A DNA stretch of 64,000 bases from RPQJ01 sp963706535 (GCA_963706535.1 CAVPMU010000015.1:124001-188000), one strand, 5' to 3'; positions 1 through 11,725 are shown, counted from the first letter of the stretch. Made by a program: numbers and translations. Notes: generated by a model not told the origin, from the sequence alone.

Positions 1-2
1 CG

Positions 3-785
3 GGTCGGGGCGTCGCGGTCGATCGCCTGTTCGCCTGGGAGAAGTGCATCGTCCTCACGCCGCGCCCCGACACCGCGCGCACGATGATGCAGATGTACTT
101 CGACGACGAGTTCGAGGCGGAACTGCGTGCCAGGCAGGGCCGGGTGTCCGAGGACGAGATGGCGGACCTGCAGTCGAAATCGGAGTCCCGGGTCGAGGAC
201 CTGTTCTATTTCCCGACACGGGTCCGCGTGTCCGGGCGCAGGATCGAGTTCCTCGTGCCCGAGCAGTTCCTCGGCGGCGTCCCGACCAGGTCCTGGGGGT
301 ATACGGTGCTCGTGACGGGCGCCGACCTCGAGCAGACCGGCCGCCTCAACCTGGTCGGCAGGGCATCGCAACCGACCATGATGACGATGTCGGTGGCACG
401 GGGGCTGCGCTGGTCGCAATGGGGCATACGCTCCGACGCCGACGAGGCGACACCGCCCGTGGTGGACATGCTCGCCGTCGACGGCGAGACACAGCGGCTC
501 GCGCTCGCGAGTTACGACACGGTGGCCGCGAGGCTCGCGGCGATACCGGGCGTCGCGCCCGACGGCAACGTGGCGGTCGCCGGCACGGGCGAGCCCGCGA
601 CGCCGCAGCAACTCGCACGCATCGAGGCCGCCGGGCAGGGCCCGGCCGAGGAGGCGCCGAAGCCGCCCGCCGAACGCCGCACCGTTCCAGCACGGCTGCG
701 CACGCTGAACGAACTGCTCGCCGACGGCCTCATCACGCAGGCCGAGTACAACGACCTGCGCCGCAAGATCCTCGCCGAGCTCTGA
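3..785 (+). CDS. Conserved hypothetical protein with SHOCT-like C-terminus (5' partial)
   Basis: The frame is open from the first bases of the window (reading GRGVAVDRLFAWEKC), so the gene begins upstream. The ATG at 84 is probably internal, because open coding sequence precedes it without a break. The middle part is soluble, acidic and of unknown function. The last 30 residues (LRTLNELLADGLIT then QAEYNDLRRKIL) have the pattern of a SHOCT-type short helical module, often found at the C-terminus of bacterial proteins and thought to mediate oligomerisation. The stop is 2 bases before malQ, which suggests co-transcription. No catalytic motif was recognised. Confidence 0.6.
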   Translation, partial: GRGVAVDRLFAWEKCIVLTPRPDTARTMMQMYFDDEFEAELRARQGRVSEDEMADLQSKSESRVEDLFYFPTRVRVSGRRIEFLVPEQFLGGVPTRSWGYTVLVTGADLEQTGRLNLVGRASQPTMMTMSVARGLRWSQWGIRSDADEATPPVVDMLAVDGETQRLALASYDTVAARLAAIPGVAPDGNVAVAGTGEPATPQQLARIEAAGQGPAEEAPKPPAERRTVPARLRTLNELLADGLITQAEYNDLRRKILAEL

Positions 786-787
786 AC

Positions 788-2974
788 ATGCTCGAAGCGC
801 TGCTCGATCACCTGGCACGCCAGCGCGGCATCGGCGAGGCCTACTACACGTATCGCGGCGAGCTGCGGCATTTCAGCGCGGCAACCAAGCGCGCGATCCT
901 CGGCGCGATGGGCTGTCGCGTGGACGACGTGGCGGCGATCGAACACGAGATCGCCGAGCTCGATGCGGAGCGCTGGCGTTCCCTGCTGCCGGTGGTCGCG
1001 GTGATCCGGCCCGGCCGCACGGGAGTCGTGGTTGCGATCCCCGCCGACGACCTCGACCGCCCCGTCGAGTGGCGGCTGTGTTCGGCACGCGGCCGCGAGG
1101 TGCGTGGCAGCGCGCGCGCCGGTGATCTCACCGAGCTCGAGCGCGCCGACATCGACGGGCGCCTGCGCACGCGCCGCCTGCTCGTCCTGCCGGAGGACGT
1201 GCCGCAGGGCTATCACTCGCTGCACGCACGCCTCGCCGGGGGCAACGAATCCGAGTGCGCGCTCATCGCTGCGCCGAGCCGCTGCTACGAACCCGACGTG
1301 CTGGCACGCGGCAGCCGGTTGTGGGGCGTGGCGGTGCAGCTCTACACCCTGCGCTCGCAATCGAACTGGGGCATCGGCGACTTCGGCGATCTCGACACCG
1401 TGGTGCGCCGCTGCGCCCCGCACGGCGCGGCCTTCATCGGCCTCAATCCGCTGCACGCGCTGTTTCCGGCCAATCCCGCGCACTACAGCCCCTACAGTCC
1501 GTCGACGCGGCATTTCCTCAACGTGCTCTACATCGCGGTGGAGCAGTTGCCGGAGTTCGCCGAGTGCGCGCCGGCCCGTCGTGCGGTGGCCGATCCCGCG
1601 TTCATCGCGGAGCTCGCGCGGCTGCGCGCGACCCCGAGCGTCGATTACTCCGGCGTGGCGCGCGCCAAGCTGCCCGTGCTGCGGCAGCTCCACGAGCACT
1701 TCAGCGCGGTGCACCTGGCGCAGGAGTCCGATCGTGCCGCGGCCTTCCGCACCTACGTTGCGGATCGCGGCGAGCCACTCCGGCTGCACGCGCTGCACGA
1801 TGCGATCGATGAGCGCCTGCGGGCGAGTGATGCCGAGCGGTACTGGGGCTGGCCATCCTGGCCCGAGGAGCTGCGCGACCCGCAGCATGCCGGCGTGCGG
1901 GAGTTCGAGGCGGCCAACCGCGACCTCGTGCAGTTCCATGCCTGGTTGCAGTGGGTGGCCGACGAGCAGCTCGCCGAAGTGCAGGAACTCGCGCACGGGC
2001 TCGGCATGTCGCTCGGGCTCTATGGCGATTACGCGGTGGGCGTGAACCCGGCGGGCTCCGAGACGTGGTCCGACCAGCGCGTCTATCGCATGGGCGCCGG
2101 GGTGGGCGCACCGCCGGACCCGCTCGCGCTCAAGGGGCAGGACTGGGGCATTCCCCCGCAGGATCCGCACGCCCTCATTGCCGAGCGCTATCGTCCGTTC
2201 CGCGACCTCGTGGCCGCCAACATGCGGCACTTCGGGGCGCTCAGGCTCGACCACGTGATGGCGTTGTTCCGCCAGTGGTGGGTGCCGGTGGGCAAGGGCG
2301 CGGCGGACGGCGGCTACGTGCACTATCCGCTCGACGACCTGATGGCCGTGCTCGCGCTCGAGAGCGCGCAGCACCGCTGCCTCGTGGTGGGCGAGGACCT
2401 CGGCACGGTGCCCGACGAGATGCGCCACGCAATGGCGGACGGGGCCGTCTATTCGTACAAGGTGCTGCTGTTCGAGAAGCACGGCGACGGCCGGTTCCGC
2501 CGGCCCGAGGAATACGTCCGCCGCGCGATCGCGACTGTCACGACGCACGACCTGCCCACGTTGCGAGGCTATTGGGAAGGCGGCGACCTCGACCTGCGCG
2601 ATCGGCTGAGCCTCTTCCCGGGCGAGGAGATCCGTCGCTACGTGATCGACGAGCGCGTGCGCGATCGCGCCGAGCTGCTCGCGGCGCTCGATGCCGTCGA
2701 CCTTCGTCCCGCGGATTGCCCGGGTCCGGATGCCGCCTTCACGGACTCGCTCGCACGTGCGGTCCACCTCTATCTCGCGCGCAGTGCCGCGGCGCTCGTG
2801 GTGCTGCAGATCGAGGACCTGATGGGCATGTCCGACCCGGTGAACGTGCCGGGCACCAGCCACGAGCACGACAACTGGCGGCGCAAGGTCACCGAGAGCC
2901 TCGAGGAGCTGTTCACGCGCGAGTCCGTCGGCAGCCTGTTCCGCGACATGCAGCAGGCCCGTTCCGGCTGCTAA
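788..2974 (+). CDS. malQ: 4-alpha-glucanotransferase (amylomaltase, GH77)
   Basis: A 728-residue cytoplasmic disproportionating enzyme that transfers maltosyl or longer glucan units between alpha-1,4-glucans in maltodextrin and glycogen metabolism. GH77 motifs are clear: YSPYSPSTRHF near the N-terminal third, GDYAVGVNPAGSETW, the nucleophile D488 in LRLDHVM, the acid/base E536 in GEDLGTVP, and D588 in TTHDLPT. The extra N-terminal region before the barrel matches the longer proteobacterial MalQ type. The ATG at 788 is chosen because the upstream frame overlaps the preceding gene and lacks family similarity. The stop codon TAA overlaps the first bases of a repeat element (2973 on). Confidence 0.95.
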   Translation: MLEALLDHLARQRGIGEAYYTYRGELRHFSAATKRAILGAMGCRVDDVAAIEHEIAELDAERWRSLLPVVAVIRPGRTGVVVAIPADDLDRPVEWRLCSARGREVRGSARAGDLTELERADIDGRLRTRRLLVLPEDVPQGYHSLHARLAGGNESECALIAAPSRCYEPDVLARGSRLWGVAVQLYTLRSQSNWGIGDFGDLDTVVRRCAPHGAAFIGLNPLHALFPANPAHYSPYSPSTRHFLNVLYIAVEQLPEFAECAPARRAVADPAFIAELARLRATPSVDYSGVARAKLPVLRQLHEHFSAVHLAQESDRAAAFRTYVADRGEPLRLHALHDAIDERLRASDAERYWGWPSWPEELRDPQHAGVREFEAANRDLVQFHAWLQWVADEQLAEVQELAHGLGMSLGLYGDYAVGVNPAGSETWSDQRVYRMGAGVGAPPDPLALKGQDWGIPPQDPHALIAERYRPFRDLVAANMRHFGALRLDHVMALFRQWWVPVGKGAADGGYVHYPLDDLMAVLALESAQHRCLVVGEDLGTVPDEMRHAMADGAVYSYKVLLFEKHGDGRFRRPEEYVRRAIATVTTHDLPTLRGYWEGGDLDLRDRLSLFPGEEIRRYVIDERVRDRAELLAALDAVDLRPADCPGPDAAFTDSLARAVHLYLARSAAALVVLQIEDLMGMSDPVNVPGTSHEHDNWRRKVTESLEELFTRESVGSLFRDMQQARSGC

Positions 2975-2995
2975 AGGGGACGCTACCCTTTTCGG
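2973..2995 (+). repeat. Half copy of the GGGGACGCTACCC palindromic repeat
   Basis: One arm of the element seen complete at 4200-4249 and 10326-10370: AAAGGGGACGC followed by TACCCTTTTC. The inverted second arm is missing. The first two A residues belong to the malQ stop codon TAA, and the copy ends about 15 bases before the GTG start of the next gene, so it occupies nearly the whole intergenic space. Confidence 0.85.
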
Positions 2996-3009
2996 TCGCC
3001 GAAGCGCCC

Positions 3010-4200
3010 GTGAGATTCAGGCTCGCCAAGGCAGAACAGTACCCCACGGGCCTAAAGCTGCCCTGGGCCACGCCGCTCGAGCAGTGGCCGGACGAGTCGT
3101 GCCCGGACGTCGAGCGCGGCCTGCACCGCAACCCGGTTCGTTTCGTCGCCCACGAGGGGGCGATCTTCGCCATCAAGGAGCTGCTCGAGCACATCGCGAC
3201 CCGTGAGTACACGTTGCTGCGCTCGCTCGAGGCCCTCGGACTGCCGGTCGTCGAGCCGGTGGGACTGGTGACCGACCGCCCGACTGCGGCGGGACTGGAG
3301 CAGCGCGGCCTGCTCGTTACGCGCTTCCTGCAGCATTCGAAACCGTTCCGCCATGTGATGTCGCAGGGCGTCACCGCGACGCGGGCCTGGCAGCTGCTGG
3401 ACGCGCTCGCCGACCTGCTGGTGAACCTGCACCTCGCCGGCTTCTTCTGGGGCGACTGCTCGCTCTCGAACGCGCTGTTCCGGCTCGACGCCGGCCGCTA
3501 CTCCGCCTACCTCGTGGACGCGGAGACGGGCGAGATGCACCCGAGCCTCTCCGCCGGCCAGCGTCGCCACGACCTGCAGATCGCCGAGGAGAACGTGGCC
3601 GGCGAGTTCATGGACATCCAGGCAGGCTACGGCCTGCCGGCAGGGCTCGACCCGGTCGAACTCGCGGCGGGGCTCGTCGCGCGCTACGAGCACCTGTGGG
3701 CCGAGCTGACGCGCGAAGAAGTGTTCGCGGCGCAGGAGCAGTACCGGATCGACTCGCGCATCCAGCGCCTGAACGACCTCGGCTTCGACGTCGAGGAACT
3801 CGACATCCAGAGCATCGAGGGCGGACACAAGCTGCGGCTGCGCGTGCAGGTCGTCGAGCCGGGCCACCATCGGCGGCGCCTGGAGGCGTTGACGGGCCTC
3901 GACGTGCAGGAGAACCAGGCCCGGCGCCTGCTGAACGACCTCGATCACTTCCGCGCCTGGCACGGCGGCCTCGAGGGCCGGCCGATCCCGGAACGCGAGG
4001 CGGCCCGGCGCTGGCTCGAGGAGGTCTACAGGCCGGCGCTCGCCGCCATCCCGCCCGCACAGGCGGCCAAGATGGACCCGGCGGAGATCTTCCACCAGCT
4101 GCTGGAGCACCGCTGGTACCTGTCCGAGCGCGTCGGCCGCGATCTGCCGCTCAGTGAGGTCGTGCCCTCCTACGTGGCCGAGGTGCTCGCGAAGCTGTAA
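3010..4200 (+). CDS. DUF4032 / lipopolysaccharide-kinase-like protein
   Basis: A protein of 396 residues starting at GTG 3010 (VRFRLAKAEQYP). The N-terminal half looks like an atypical kinase fold of the InaA/WaaP kind: a possible catalytic lysine in AIKELLEH, the segment LVNLHLAGFFWGDCSLSNALF in place of the usual HGDL..N loop, and AYLVDAETGE resembling the metal-binding aspartate region. The C-terminal half matches the DUF4032 pattern (FDVEELDIQS, HRWYLSERVGRD). The substrate is unknown. The start is supported by the position of the N-terminal block. Its TAA stop touches the left arm of a palindromic repeat. Kinase activity is inference from family resemblance. Confidence 0.75.
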   Translation: MRFRLAKAEQYPTGLKLPWATPLEQWPDESCPDVERGLHRNPVRFVAHEGAIFAIKELLEHIATREYTLLRSLEALGLPVVEPVGLVTDRPTAAGLEQRGLLVTRFLQHSKPFRHVMSQGVTATRAWQLLDALADLLVNLHLAGFFWGDCSLSNALFRLDAGRYSAYLVDAETGEMHPSLSAGQRRHDLQIAEENVAGEFMDIQAGYGLPAGLDPVELAAGLVARYEHLWAELTREEVFAAQEQYRIDSRIQRLNDLGFDVEELDIQSIEGGHKLRLRVQVVEPGHHRRRLEALTGLDVQENQARRLLNDLDHFRAWHGGLEGRPIPEREAARRWLEEVYRPALAAIPPAQAAKMDPAEIFHQLLEHRWYLSERVGRDLPLSEVVPSYVAEVLAKL

Positions 4201-4249
4201 AAGGGGACGCTACCCTTTTCCGGTCACGGAAAAGGGTAGCGTCCCCTTT
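4200..4249. repeat. Complete palindromic repeat (22-bp arms, 6-base spacer)
   Basis: A perfect inverted repeat with arms 4200-4221 and 4228-4249 and the spacer GGTCAC. The core is GGGGACGCTACCC. It begins on the last base of the upstream stop codon and ends 11 bases before the next ATG, so a strong RNA hairpin lies between the two genes. It resembles REP-like elements mobilised by RAYT-type transposases, but no such transposase gene is in the window. Confidence 0.9.
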
Positions 4250-4260
4250 GGAAAACGAGC

Positions 4261-4725
4261 ATGCCAAGACCGACACTGCTGATCCCGGCCGCGCTGCTGA
4301 TGTTCGCGGCCCACGCCGTCCACGCCGACGATGTCTCGCCACCCGCCAGCGAGTGGCGCAGCTATTGCCAGGCGTACCTCGAGGCACTCGACGGCGACAC
4401 GACCGCGAGCGACCTCAACGTCACCTATTGCCTGGGGGTGACCAAGGGATTGCTCACCGGTCTTCGCATCGGCAGCCAGATCGGCGCGCTCAGCTTCGGC
4501 TCGCGGCTCGCGATCCGCTACGAGCTGGACCGGGACGAGGTCTTCCAGCTCTTCCAGACGCAGGACCCGGGACGCCTGCTGGGCGTCTGCAGCCCGCCGG
4601 CCGCCACGACGCCCGACTACGTGCGTGCGGTGCTCGGCCACCTCGAGAAGAACCCCGAGGCCCTGAAGCGGCCGATCTCCGAGGTCTTCTTCGAGGCCCT
4701 GCAGGCGTCCTATCCCTGCGACTAG
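4261..4725 (+). CDS. Rap1a/Tai-family periplasmic protein
   Basis: A 154-residue exported protein with a signal peptide (about residues 1-22, ending AVHADD). The mature part follows the Rap1a/Tai immunity-domain layout: a central CLGVTKGLLTGLRIG segment, then CSPPAATTPDYVRAVL, then a C-terminal FFEALQASYPCD with the conserved final cysteine. Family members neutralise type VI amidase effectors, but many are simply uncharacterised periplasmic proteins, and no effector gene is adjacent. The stop overlaps by 4 bases the stop of the convergent gene. Confidence 0.7.
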   Translation: MPRPTLLIPAALLMFAAHAVHADDVSPPASEWRSYCQAYLEALDGDTTASDLNVTYCLGVTKGLLTGLRIGSQIGALSFGSRLAIRYELDRDEVFQLFQTQDPGRLLGVCSPPAATTPDYVRAVLGHLEKNPEALKRPISEVFFEALQASYPCD

Positions 4726-5339
4726 CGCCGGGTCATGCGCGCGTCGGGCGCGAGGTTCCAGACCCCGTCCGGTCCGGCACACGCGACCGTGCGCCCTTCG
4801 CTGAGGCCGAAGCCACCGGTGGCGACGAGGCGGAATTTCCGGCATCCGTCCTCGCCGACGCCCTTGTCGAGCGGCGTCAGCTGGTAGCTGACGCGGGTCG
4901 AGGGATTGCTCCAGGACACGGTCTGTCCCGCCTTACCGAGCTCGAGCGCATGGCCGACGCAATACCGGTCGGTCTTGTCCATGCGACGCCCGATCTCCGC
5001 GCCGATGGCGGCTCCGATCACGGTGCCCACCACCATCGCGACGACGCGGTTGTCGCCCTTGCCGACCTCCGAGCCGACGGCCGCACCGGCGACACCGCCG
5101 AGCACCGCGCCGATCTCGCTGCGGTCGCACCGGCCCGCGCGCACACCATAGTCGTAGTCCCACTGCCGGCCGCTGTAGCCGGCATAGGCAGGGTCGTTCT
5201 TCTTGCGCCACCCGTGTGCCGGCGCCCAGGAAGGCGGCGTCGCAAGTGCGATGCAGGGCAGGGCCAGCGCAGTGCCGACGATCGTCCTGGCCAGCAGCTG
5301 GCGCCAGGGACGATGCGCACGATGACGGAGGGGAATCAT
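4722..5339 (-). CDS. Glycine-zipper outer-membrane-type protein (RT0821/Lpp0805-like)
   Basis: A 205-residue exported protein. A signal peptide (RTIVGTALALPCIALA) is followed by a tyrosine- and tryptophan-rich stretch. A glycine zipper (IGAVLGGVAGAAVGSEVG, then VGTVIGAAIGAEIGRRMD) is followed by a globular C-terminal domain with paired cysteines. Such 17-kDa-antigen-like proteins sit in the envelope, and their function is generally unknown. The gene is transcribed convergently with the Rap1a-like gene and divergently from the aldo/keto reductase. Confidence 0.7.
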   Translation of the reverse strand: MIPLRHRAHRPWRQLLARTIVGTALALPCIALATPPSWAPAHGWRKKNDPAYAGYSGRQWDYDYGVRAGRCDRSEIGAVLGGVAGAAVGSEVGKGDNRVVAMVVGTVIGAAIGAEIGRRMDKTDRYCVGHALELGKAGQTVSWSNPSTRVSYQLTPLDKGVGEDGCRKFRLVATGGFGLSEGRTVACAGPDGVWNLAPDARMTRR

Positions 5340-5513
5340 TGCTGTCTCCTTCGGTCTGCAAACCCGGTCAGGGCCACGGCGGATACGCTAGCGGTAGCAG
5401 CCTCTCGGCGCGGCGATGGCACGGCGGACGGTGACGTGCATCTCAGTAGCGCAACGAGCCACTTCACTTAATGCGCGTGTAAGCTCGCCACGACGCGACC
5501 GCGGAGGACTGCC

Positions 5514-6347
5514 ATGACCATCACGCTCGGCGGCGACCGGGTGGTGAACCGCCTCGGCTACGGCGCCATGCGCATCACCGGCGAGGGCATCTGGGGCGAT
5601 CCGCCGGACGTTGCCGCGGCGCGACGTGTCCTGCAGCGCGCCGTCGCACTCGGCGTCAATTTCATCGATACCGCGGATTCGTACGGTCCGGAGGTGAGCG
5701 AGCGGCTGATCGCCGAAGCCCTGCACCCGTATCCACCCGGCCTCGTGATCGCAACCAAGGGCGGCATCGTGCGGCCCAGGCGCGAGCGATGGGACAGCGA
5801 TGGACGACCCGGGCACCTGCGCGCCGCCTGCGAGGCGAGCCTGCGGCGCCTGCGACTCGAGTGCATCGACCTCTACCAGCTGCACGCGATCGATCCTGCG
5901 GTGTCGCTGGAAGATTCCATCGGCGAGCTCGCGCGCCTCAGGCAGGAGGGCAAGGTCCGCCGCGTCGGCGTCTCCAATGTCGACGCGAGCCAGCTGGCGC
6001 GGGCCCGGTCGATCGTGGACATCGTCTCGGTGCAGAACCGCTACAACGTGTCGGACCGCTCGTCGGATCCGGTGCTCGCCATCTGTGAGCGCGACGGCCT
6101 TGCCTTCATCCCATGGTCGCCGCTCGCGCAGAGTCCTCGCGATGCGAGCACCGGGCCGCGGGCGCGACTCGGGCAATGGGCGACGAGGCGCGGCCTGTCG
6201 TTTCACCAGGCGGCCGTCGCCTGGTTGCTGGCACGGTCGCCCGCGATGCTGCCGATTCCCGGCACGAGCCGTGCGAGCCACCTCGAGGAACTGGTCGCGG
6301 CTGCGGCCCTGCGGCCGACGGCGGACGAGATGCGGGAGATCGGCTGA
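5514..6347 (+). CDS. Aldo/keto reductase family oxidoreductase
   Basis: A 277-residue soluble NADPH-dependent reductase with the AKR barrel. The catalytic tetrad is visible: D52 and Y57 in NFIDTADSYG, K82 in VIATKGG, and H124 in YQLHAID. GKVRRVGVSN and the final nucleotide-binding segment (PIPGTSRASHLEEL) match the family. A GGAGG ribosome-binding site precedes the ATG. The substrate cannot be told from sequence. It stands alone, about 170 bases from the divergent gene. Confidence 0.9.
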   Translation: MTITLGGDRVVNRLGYGAMRITGEGIWGDPPDVAAARRVLQRAVALGVNFIDTADSYGPEVSERLIAEALHPYPPGLVIATKGGIVRPRRERWDSDGRPGHLRAACEASLRRLRLECIDLYQLHAIDPAVSLEDSIGELARLRQEGKVRRVGVSNVDASQLARARSIVDIVSVQNRYNVSDRSSDPVLAICERDGLAFIPWSPLAQSPRDASTGPRARLGQWATRRGLSFHQAAVAWLLARSPAMLPIPGTSRASHLEELVAAAALRPTADEMREIG

Positions 6348-6419
6348 GTTCGGGATCGGCGACCCCGGCCGATTGATTTCCACCGCCCGGCACGTCCAAC
6401 GACACCACCTGCCGGGGCG

Positions 6420-8362
6420 ATGCGCGTGCCGAAACTACTCGAGACGATCGACAGACCTGCGACGGCCCGCTTCAGGCCCCTCTGGGCGCTGGCGGTCTTC
6501 TACCTGCTGCTCGGCCTGGTGGCCCGCATCGTGCTCTGGACACGCTTCGGTACAGCTGCGGACGTCCCGGCAATGGACCTGCCCCTGCTGCTGGCCGGAG
6601 GCGCGGTCAACGACGCCGTCGAGAGCCTGTACCTGTTCGCGCCCTTCGCGCTCTACCTGCTGCTGATGCCGGACCGCTGGTATCGCACGGTCGTCAACCG
6701 GACCCTGCTCGGCATCGGGACGGCGCTCGCGATCGGCGGACTGCTGTACCTCGCTGTCGCCGAGGTCTTCTTCTTCGAGGAATTCGACGCGCGCTTCAAT
6801 CTCGTCGCATTCGACTACCTCGCCTACCCCACGGAAGTGTTCGTCGACATCTGGGAGGCCTACCCGGTCGTGCAGGTGCTGCTCGCGACCGCGCTGCTCG
6901 CCGTGGGCGCGACCTGGCTGTTGCGGCGCCGCTGGTTCGCCGGCCTCGATTCCGCGACCCGCCTCACCGGGCGCCTCGTGCCGTTCGCGCTGCATGCCGT
7001 GGCGCTCGCGATGGCAATCGCCTGGTACCCGACCAACGCGCTGTCCTGGTCGTCCAACCGGGTCGCGAACGAGATCCTGCAGAACGGGCACAGCAGCTTC
7101 TTCCGGGCCGCCGCGACCAACGAGATCGACTACCACGCCTACTACGCGACCCGCGATCCACGGGCCAACCTCGACCTGCTGGTGAAATCGCTGGGAGCGG
7201 ACGGCGGGCAGTTCACCCGGCTGGCCGAGGGCCGGCTCGACCGGAAGTTCCCGGCCCGCGCGGACGGGCTCGGCCGCCTGAACGTAGTCGTCGTCTCGAG
7301 CGAGTCGTTCGGCGCGGAATTCAGCAAGCTCCACGGCTCGCGCCGCGACCTGACCCCGAACTTCGATGCCTACGCGCGTCGCGGCGTCTGGTTCTCCAAT
7401 ACCTATGCCTCGGGCACCCGCACCGTGCGCGGGCTCGAGGCGCTGACGGCGTCGTTTCCGCCAATCCCGACCGTGTCCATCCTGCGCCGCCCCGGCAACG
7501 ACGGCATCGCCACCTGGGGGCGGGTGATGCGCGACCTCGGCTACCAGACGAGCTTCCTCTACGGCGGCTACGGCTACTTCGACGACATGAACGCCTTCTA
7601 TGCCGGCAACGGCTACACCGTGCTCGACCGCAAGGACATCGAGCACGTGCGGTTCGAGAACATCTGGGGCGTCAGCGACGAGGACCTGTTCGACCGCGCC
7701 ATCGAGCATTTCTCCGACCTGCACGCGCGCCACCAGCCGTTCTTCTCGATCGTCATGACGACGTTCGAACCACAAGCCGTACACGTTCCGCCCCGGCCTC
7801 GAGAGCCTCGGCATCCCGCCCGAGGGTGGCGGCCGCGCGGCGGGCGTGCGGTACGCGGACTACGCGATCGGCCAGTTCCTGCGCCAGGCCGAGAAGCAGC
7901 CGTGGTTCGACGACACGATCTTCGTCGTCGTGGCCGACCACGGCGCGCGTGTCTACGGCAAGGCCGAGATCCCGATGCGTTCCTACGAGATCCCGCTGAT
8001 GGTCTACTCGCCGAAGCACCTCGCGCCCCGGCAGGTGGATACGCTGATGAGCCAGATCGAACGTCGCGCCCACCGTGCTCGGCATGCTCGGCCTGCCCTA
8101 CGAGGCGCCGTTCTTCGGGCAGGACGTGCTGCACGCGCCCGAGACGTCCCGGGTGGCGCTGTTCAGCCACGACCACGACGTGGCGATCTATCGCGACGGC
8201 AAGCTCGCCGTGCTGGGACTGGATGGCACCGTGCATGACTACAGGTATGATCGCGTGCACGGGACCTTCAAGCGGAGCAAGGCGGATGCGGGGCTCGATG
8301 CACTCGGCATCGCGTACTTCCAGACGGCCACGGAGCTCTTCCGGTCCCACCACTACGAGTGA
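6420..8362 (+). pseudogene. LTA-synthase-like membrane sulfatase/phosphotransferase, broken by two frameshifts
   Basis: About five N-terminal membrane segments (roughly residues 20-200) precede an alkaline-phosphatase-superfamily domain. Visible sites are VVVSSESFGAEFSKLHG, the nucleophile region YASGTRTVRGLEA and the metal site VVVADHGARVYG. Homologues transfer phosphoglycerol or phosphoethanolamine groups outside the membrane. The frame is broken twice. At 7764/7765 an extra T converts the expected MTTSNHKPYTF to MTTFEPQ. At 8060/8061 an extra A breaks the expected QIDVAPTVLGMLG. Removing both bases restores one frame to the stop after RSHHYE at 8362. Whether the gene is dead in vivo or the sequence is wrong cannot be decided here. 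Confidence 0.8.
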
Positions 8363-8375
8363 GGGGGCGTCGATC

Positions 8376-8474
8376 ATGAGCAAGGGCATGGACCAGAAGA
8401 AGGAAGCGAAGAAGAAGCCGAAGAAGACCAAGGAAGAGAAGCGAGCGGAGAAGAAGGCCAAGAAGGGCGGCTGA
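8376..8474 (+). CDS. Lysine-rich microprotein (32 aa)
   Basis: The short ORF starts at ATG 8376 with a GAGGGGG ribosome-binding site 8 bases upstream. The product begins MSKGMDQKKEAKKKPKK and ends with alternating K, E, R and A; about half of its residues are lysine. No domain is known to me. It lies 13 bases after the sulfatase stop and may be co-transcribed. Its basic character suggests RNA or ribosome association, which is only inference. Its reading frame is also that of the first part of the broken sulfatase, by coincidence. Confidence 0.55.
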   Translation: MSKGMDQKKEAKKKPKKTKEEKRAEKKAKKGG

Positions 8475-8497
8475 CCGCCTTCAGACCGCGTCCATCC

Positions 8498-9000
8498 TCA
8501 GAGCCCGCGCGTCCTGAGCCAGAGGCCGGGCGCGGTCGTGTAGCCGAAGTCGCGGCCCGCAATGCGGCCGCGGGCGTCGAGCACGTAATAGGTCGGGTAG
8601 CCGCGGATCCGGTAGCTCGCGGCCGTGCCGGCACTGCCGGCGAGCACCGGCAACGACAGCTCGTGCTTGCGGGCGTACTCGACGAGTTCGGCGCGCGAGC
8701 CCCAGTCGAGCCCGACGAGAACGACCTGCACCTCGTCGCCCCACCAGCGATCGAACCAGCGCAGTTGCGGCGAACTGGCCGCGCACACGCCGCACCAGGG
8801 CGCGAAGAAATAGAGTACGGCCGGCTTGCCCTGCAGCGCATCGGGCGACCAGTGCCTGCCCTGGAGGTCGACCAGGTCGAAGGTCGGCGCGACGGTGCGC
8901 TCGTCGGCCGGCAGCAGGTCGTGCGAGCGCCAGGCGTAGATGCCGCCGACGATGACGATGAACAGCAGGACTTCGGCGAGCCGCCGCAGCCAGCGCGACC

Positions 9001-9004
<4 letters not shown>
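8498..9004 (-). CDS. TlpA/ResA-like membrane-anchored thioredoxin
   Basis: A 168-residue protein with an N-terminal membrane anchor (about residues 10-25) and a periplasmic thioredoxin fold. The redox motif is W-C71-G-V-C74, and the cis-proline loop is in RIRGYPTYYVLD. Likely role: reduction of periplasmic disulfides, as in cytochrome c maturation or protection of exported proteins. The start is GTG, overlapping the stop of the upstream ygiQ gene as GTGA, so the two are translationally coupled. Confidence 0.85.
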
Positions 9005-11133
<2,129 letters not shown>

Positions 11134-11264
11134 GGGCGGGGAGTTTAGACCAGCGGACAGTACCGGGCCGGCCGGAGGGCCTGCTGTTTCGTGACGATCA
11201 CGGTCGATTTGCTGCTGGCGGGTGGAGGCCACCGGTCGTTAGCGCGAGATCCCGTCGACTTCGC

Positions 11265-11307
11265 TTGCAGTATTACGCCGCAGTTCTGTAGAAATAGTTT
11301 GGCCAAA
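11265..11307 (+). promoter_or_regulatory. Candidate promoter and operator of the RES/Xre module
   Basis: A -35-like TTGCAG (11265-11270) and a -10-like TAGAAA (11289-11294) are separated by 18 bases. Directly downstream lies the perfect 10-bp palindrome TTTGGCCAAA (11298-11307), a plausible operator for autoregulation by the Xre-type antitoxin. This is read from consensus only. Confidence 0.35.
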
Positions 11308-11326
11308 AAGATGCTATGGAACTAAA

Positions 11327-11725
11327 ATGAAGCTCATGGCAAGCATGGTGAAGCCCGTCGGCGCCGGCACCTCGCCTGACGAGGCGGTGGTTCTGTCCAA
11401 GGCGGTCATACGAGCGGCGCTGCTGCTCGGCCTGACACAGAAGCAAGTCGCCGAGGCCTTGGGTATGTCCGGGCCATCGGCCTCCCGACTCTTCGCCGGT
11501 CGTTACCGGCTGTCTCGGGCCCGTGCGAAGGAATGGGAACTGGGAGTCCTGTTCGTGAGGTTCTTTCGCTCGCTCGACGCACTGTGGGGCCACGAGGAGT
11601 CCGCCCGGTCGTGGCTGAAGAGTTACAACACCGGTCTCGGCGCGGCGCCAGTCGAGTTGCTCGGGACCGTCTCCGGACTGGTGCGACTCGTTGACCACCT
11701 GGACAACGCGCGCGGTCGCGTCTGA
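11327..11725 (+). CDS. Xre/MbcA/ParS-type antitoxin
   Basis: A 132-residue cytoplasmic DNA-binding antitoxin. The N-terminal helix-turn-helix is in AALLLGLTQKQVAEALGMSGPSASRLFAG. The C-terminal MbcA/ParS/Xre toxin-binding domain (DUF2384) includes FFRSLDALWGHEESARSWL and ends with GTVSGLVRLVDHLDNARGR. It overlaps the RES toxin gene by 35 bases, the usual arrangement for RES/Xre modules, in which this protein binds and blocks the toxin and represses the operon. Confidence 0.9.
   Translation: MKLMASMVKPVGAGTSPDEAVVLSKAVIRAALLLGLTQKQVAEALGMSGPSASRLFAGRYRLSRARAKEWELGVLFVRFFRSLDALWGHEESARSWLKSYNTGLGAAPVELLGTVSGLVRLVDHLDNARGRV

Noticed and set aside
512..2869. Long antisense reading frame across malQ, and a similar one at 22028-24808
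   Set aside because: High GC content gives long frames opposite real genes; they lack family motifs and ribosome-binding sites.
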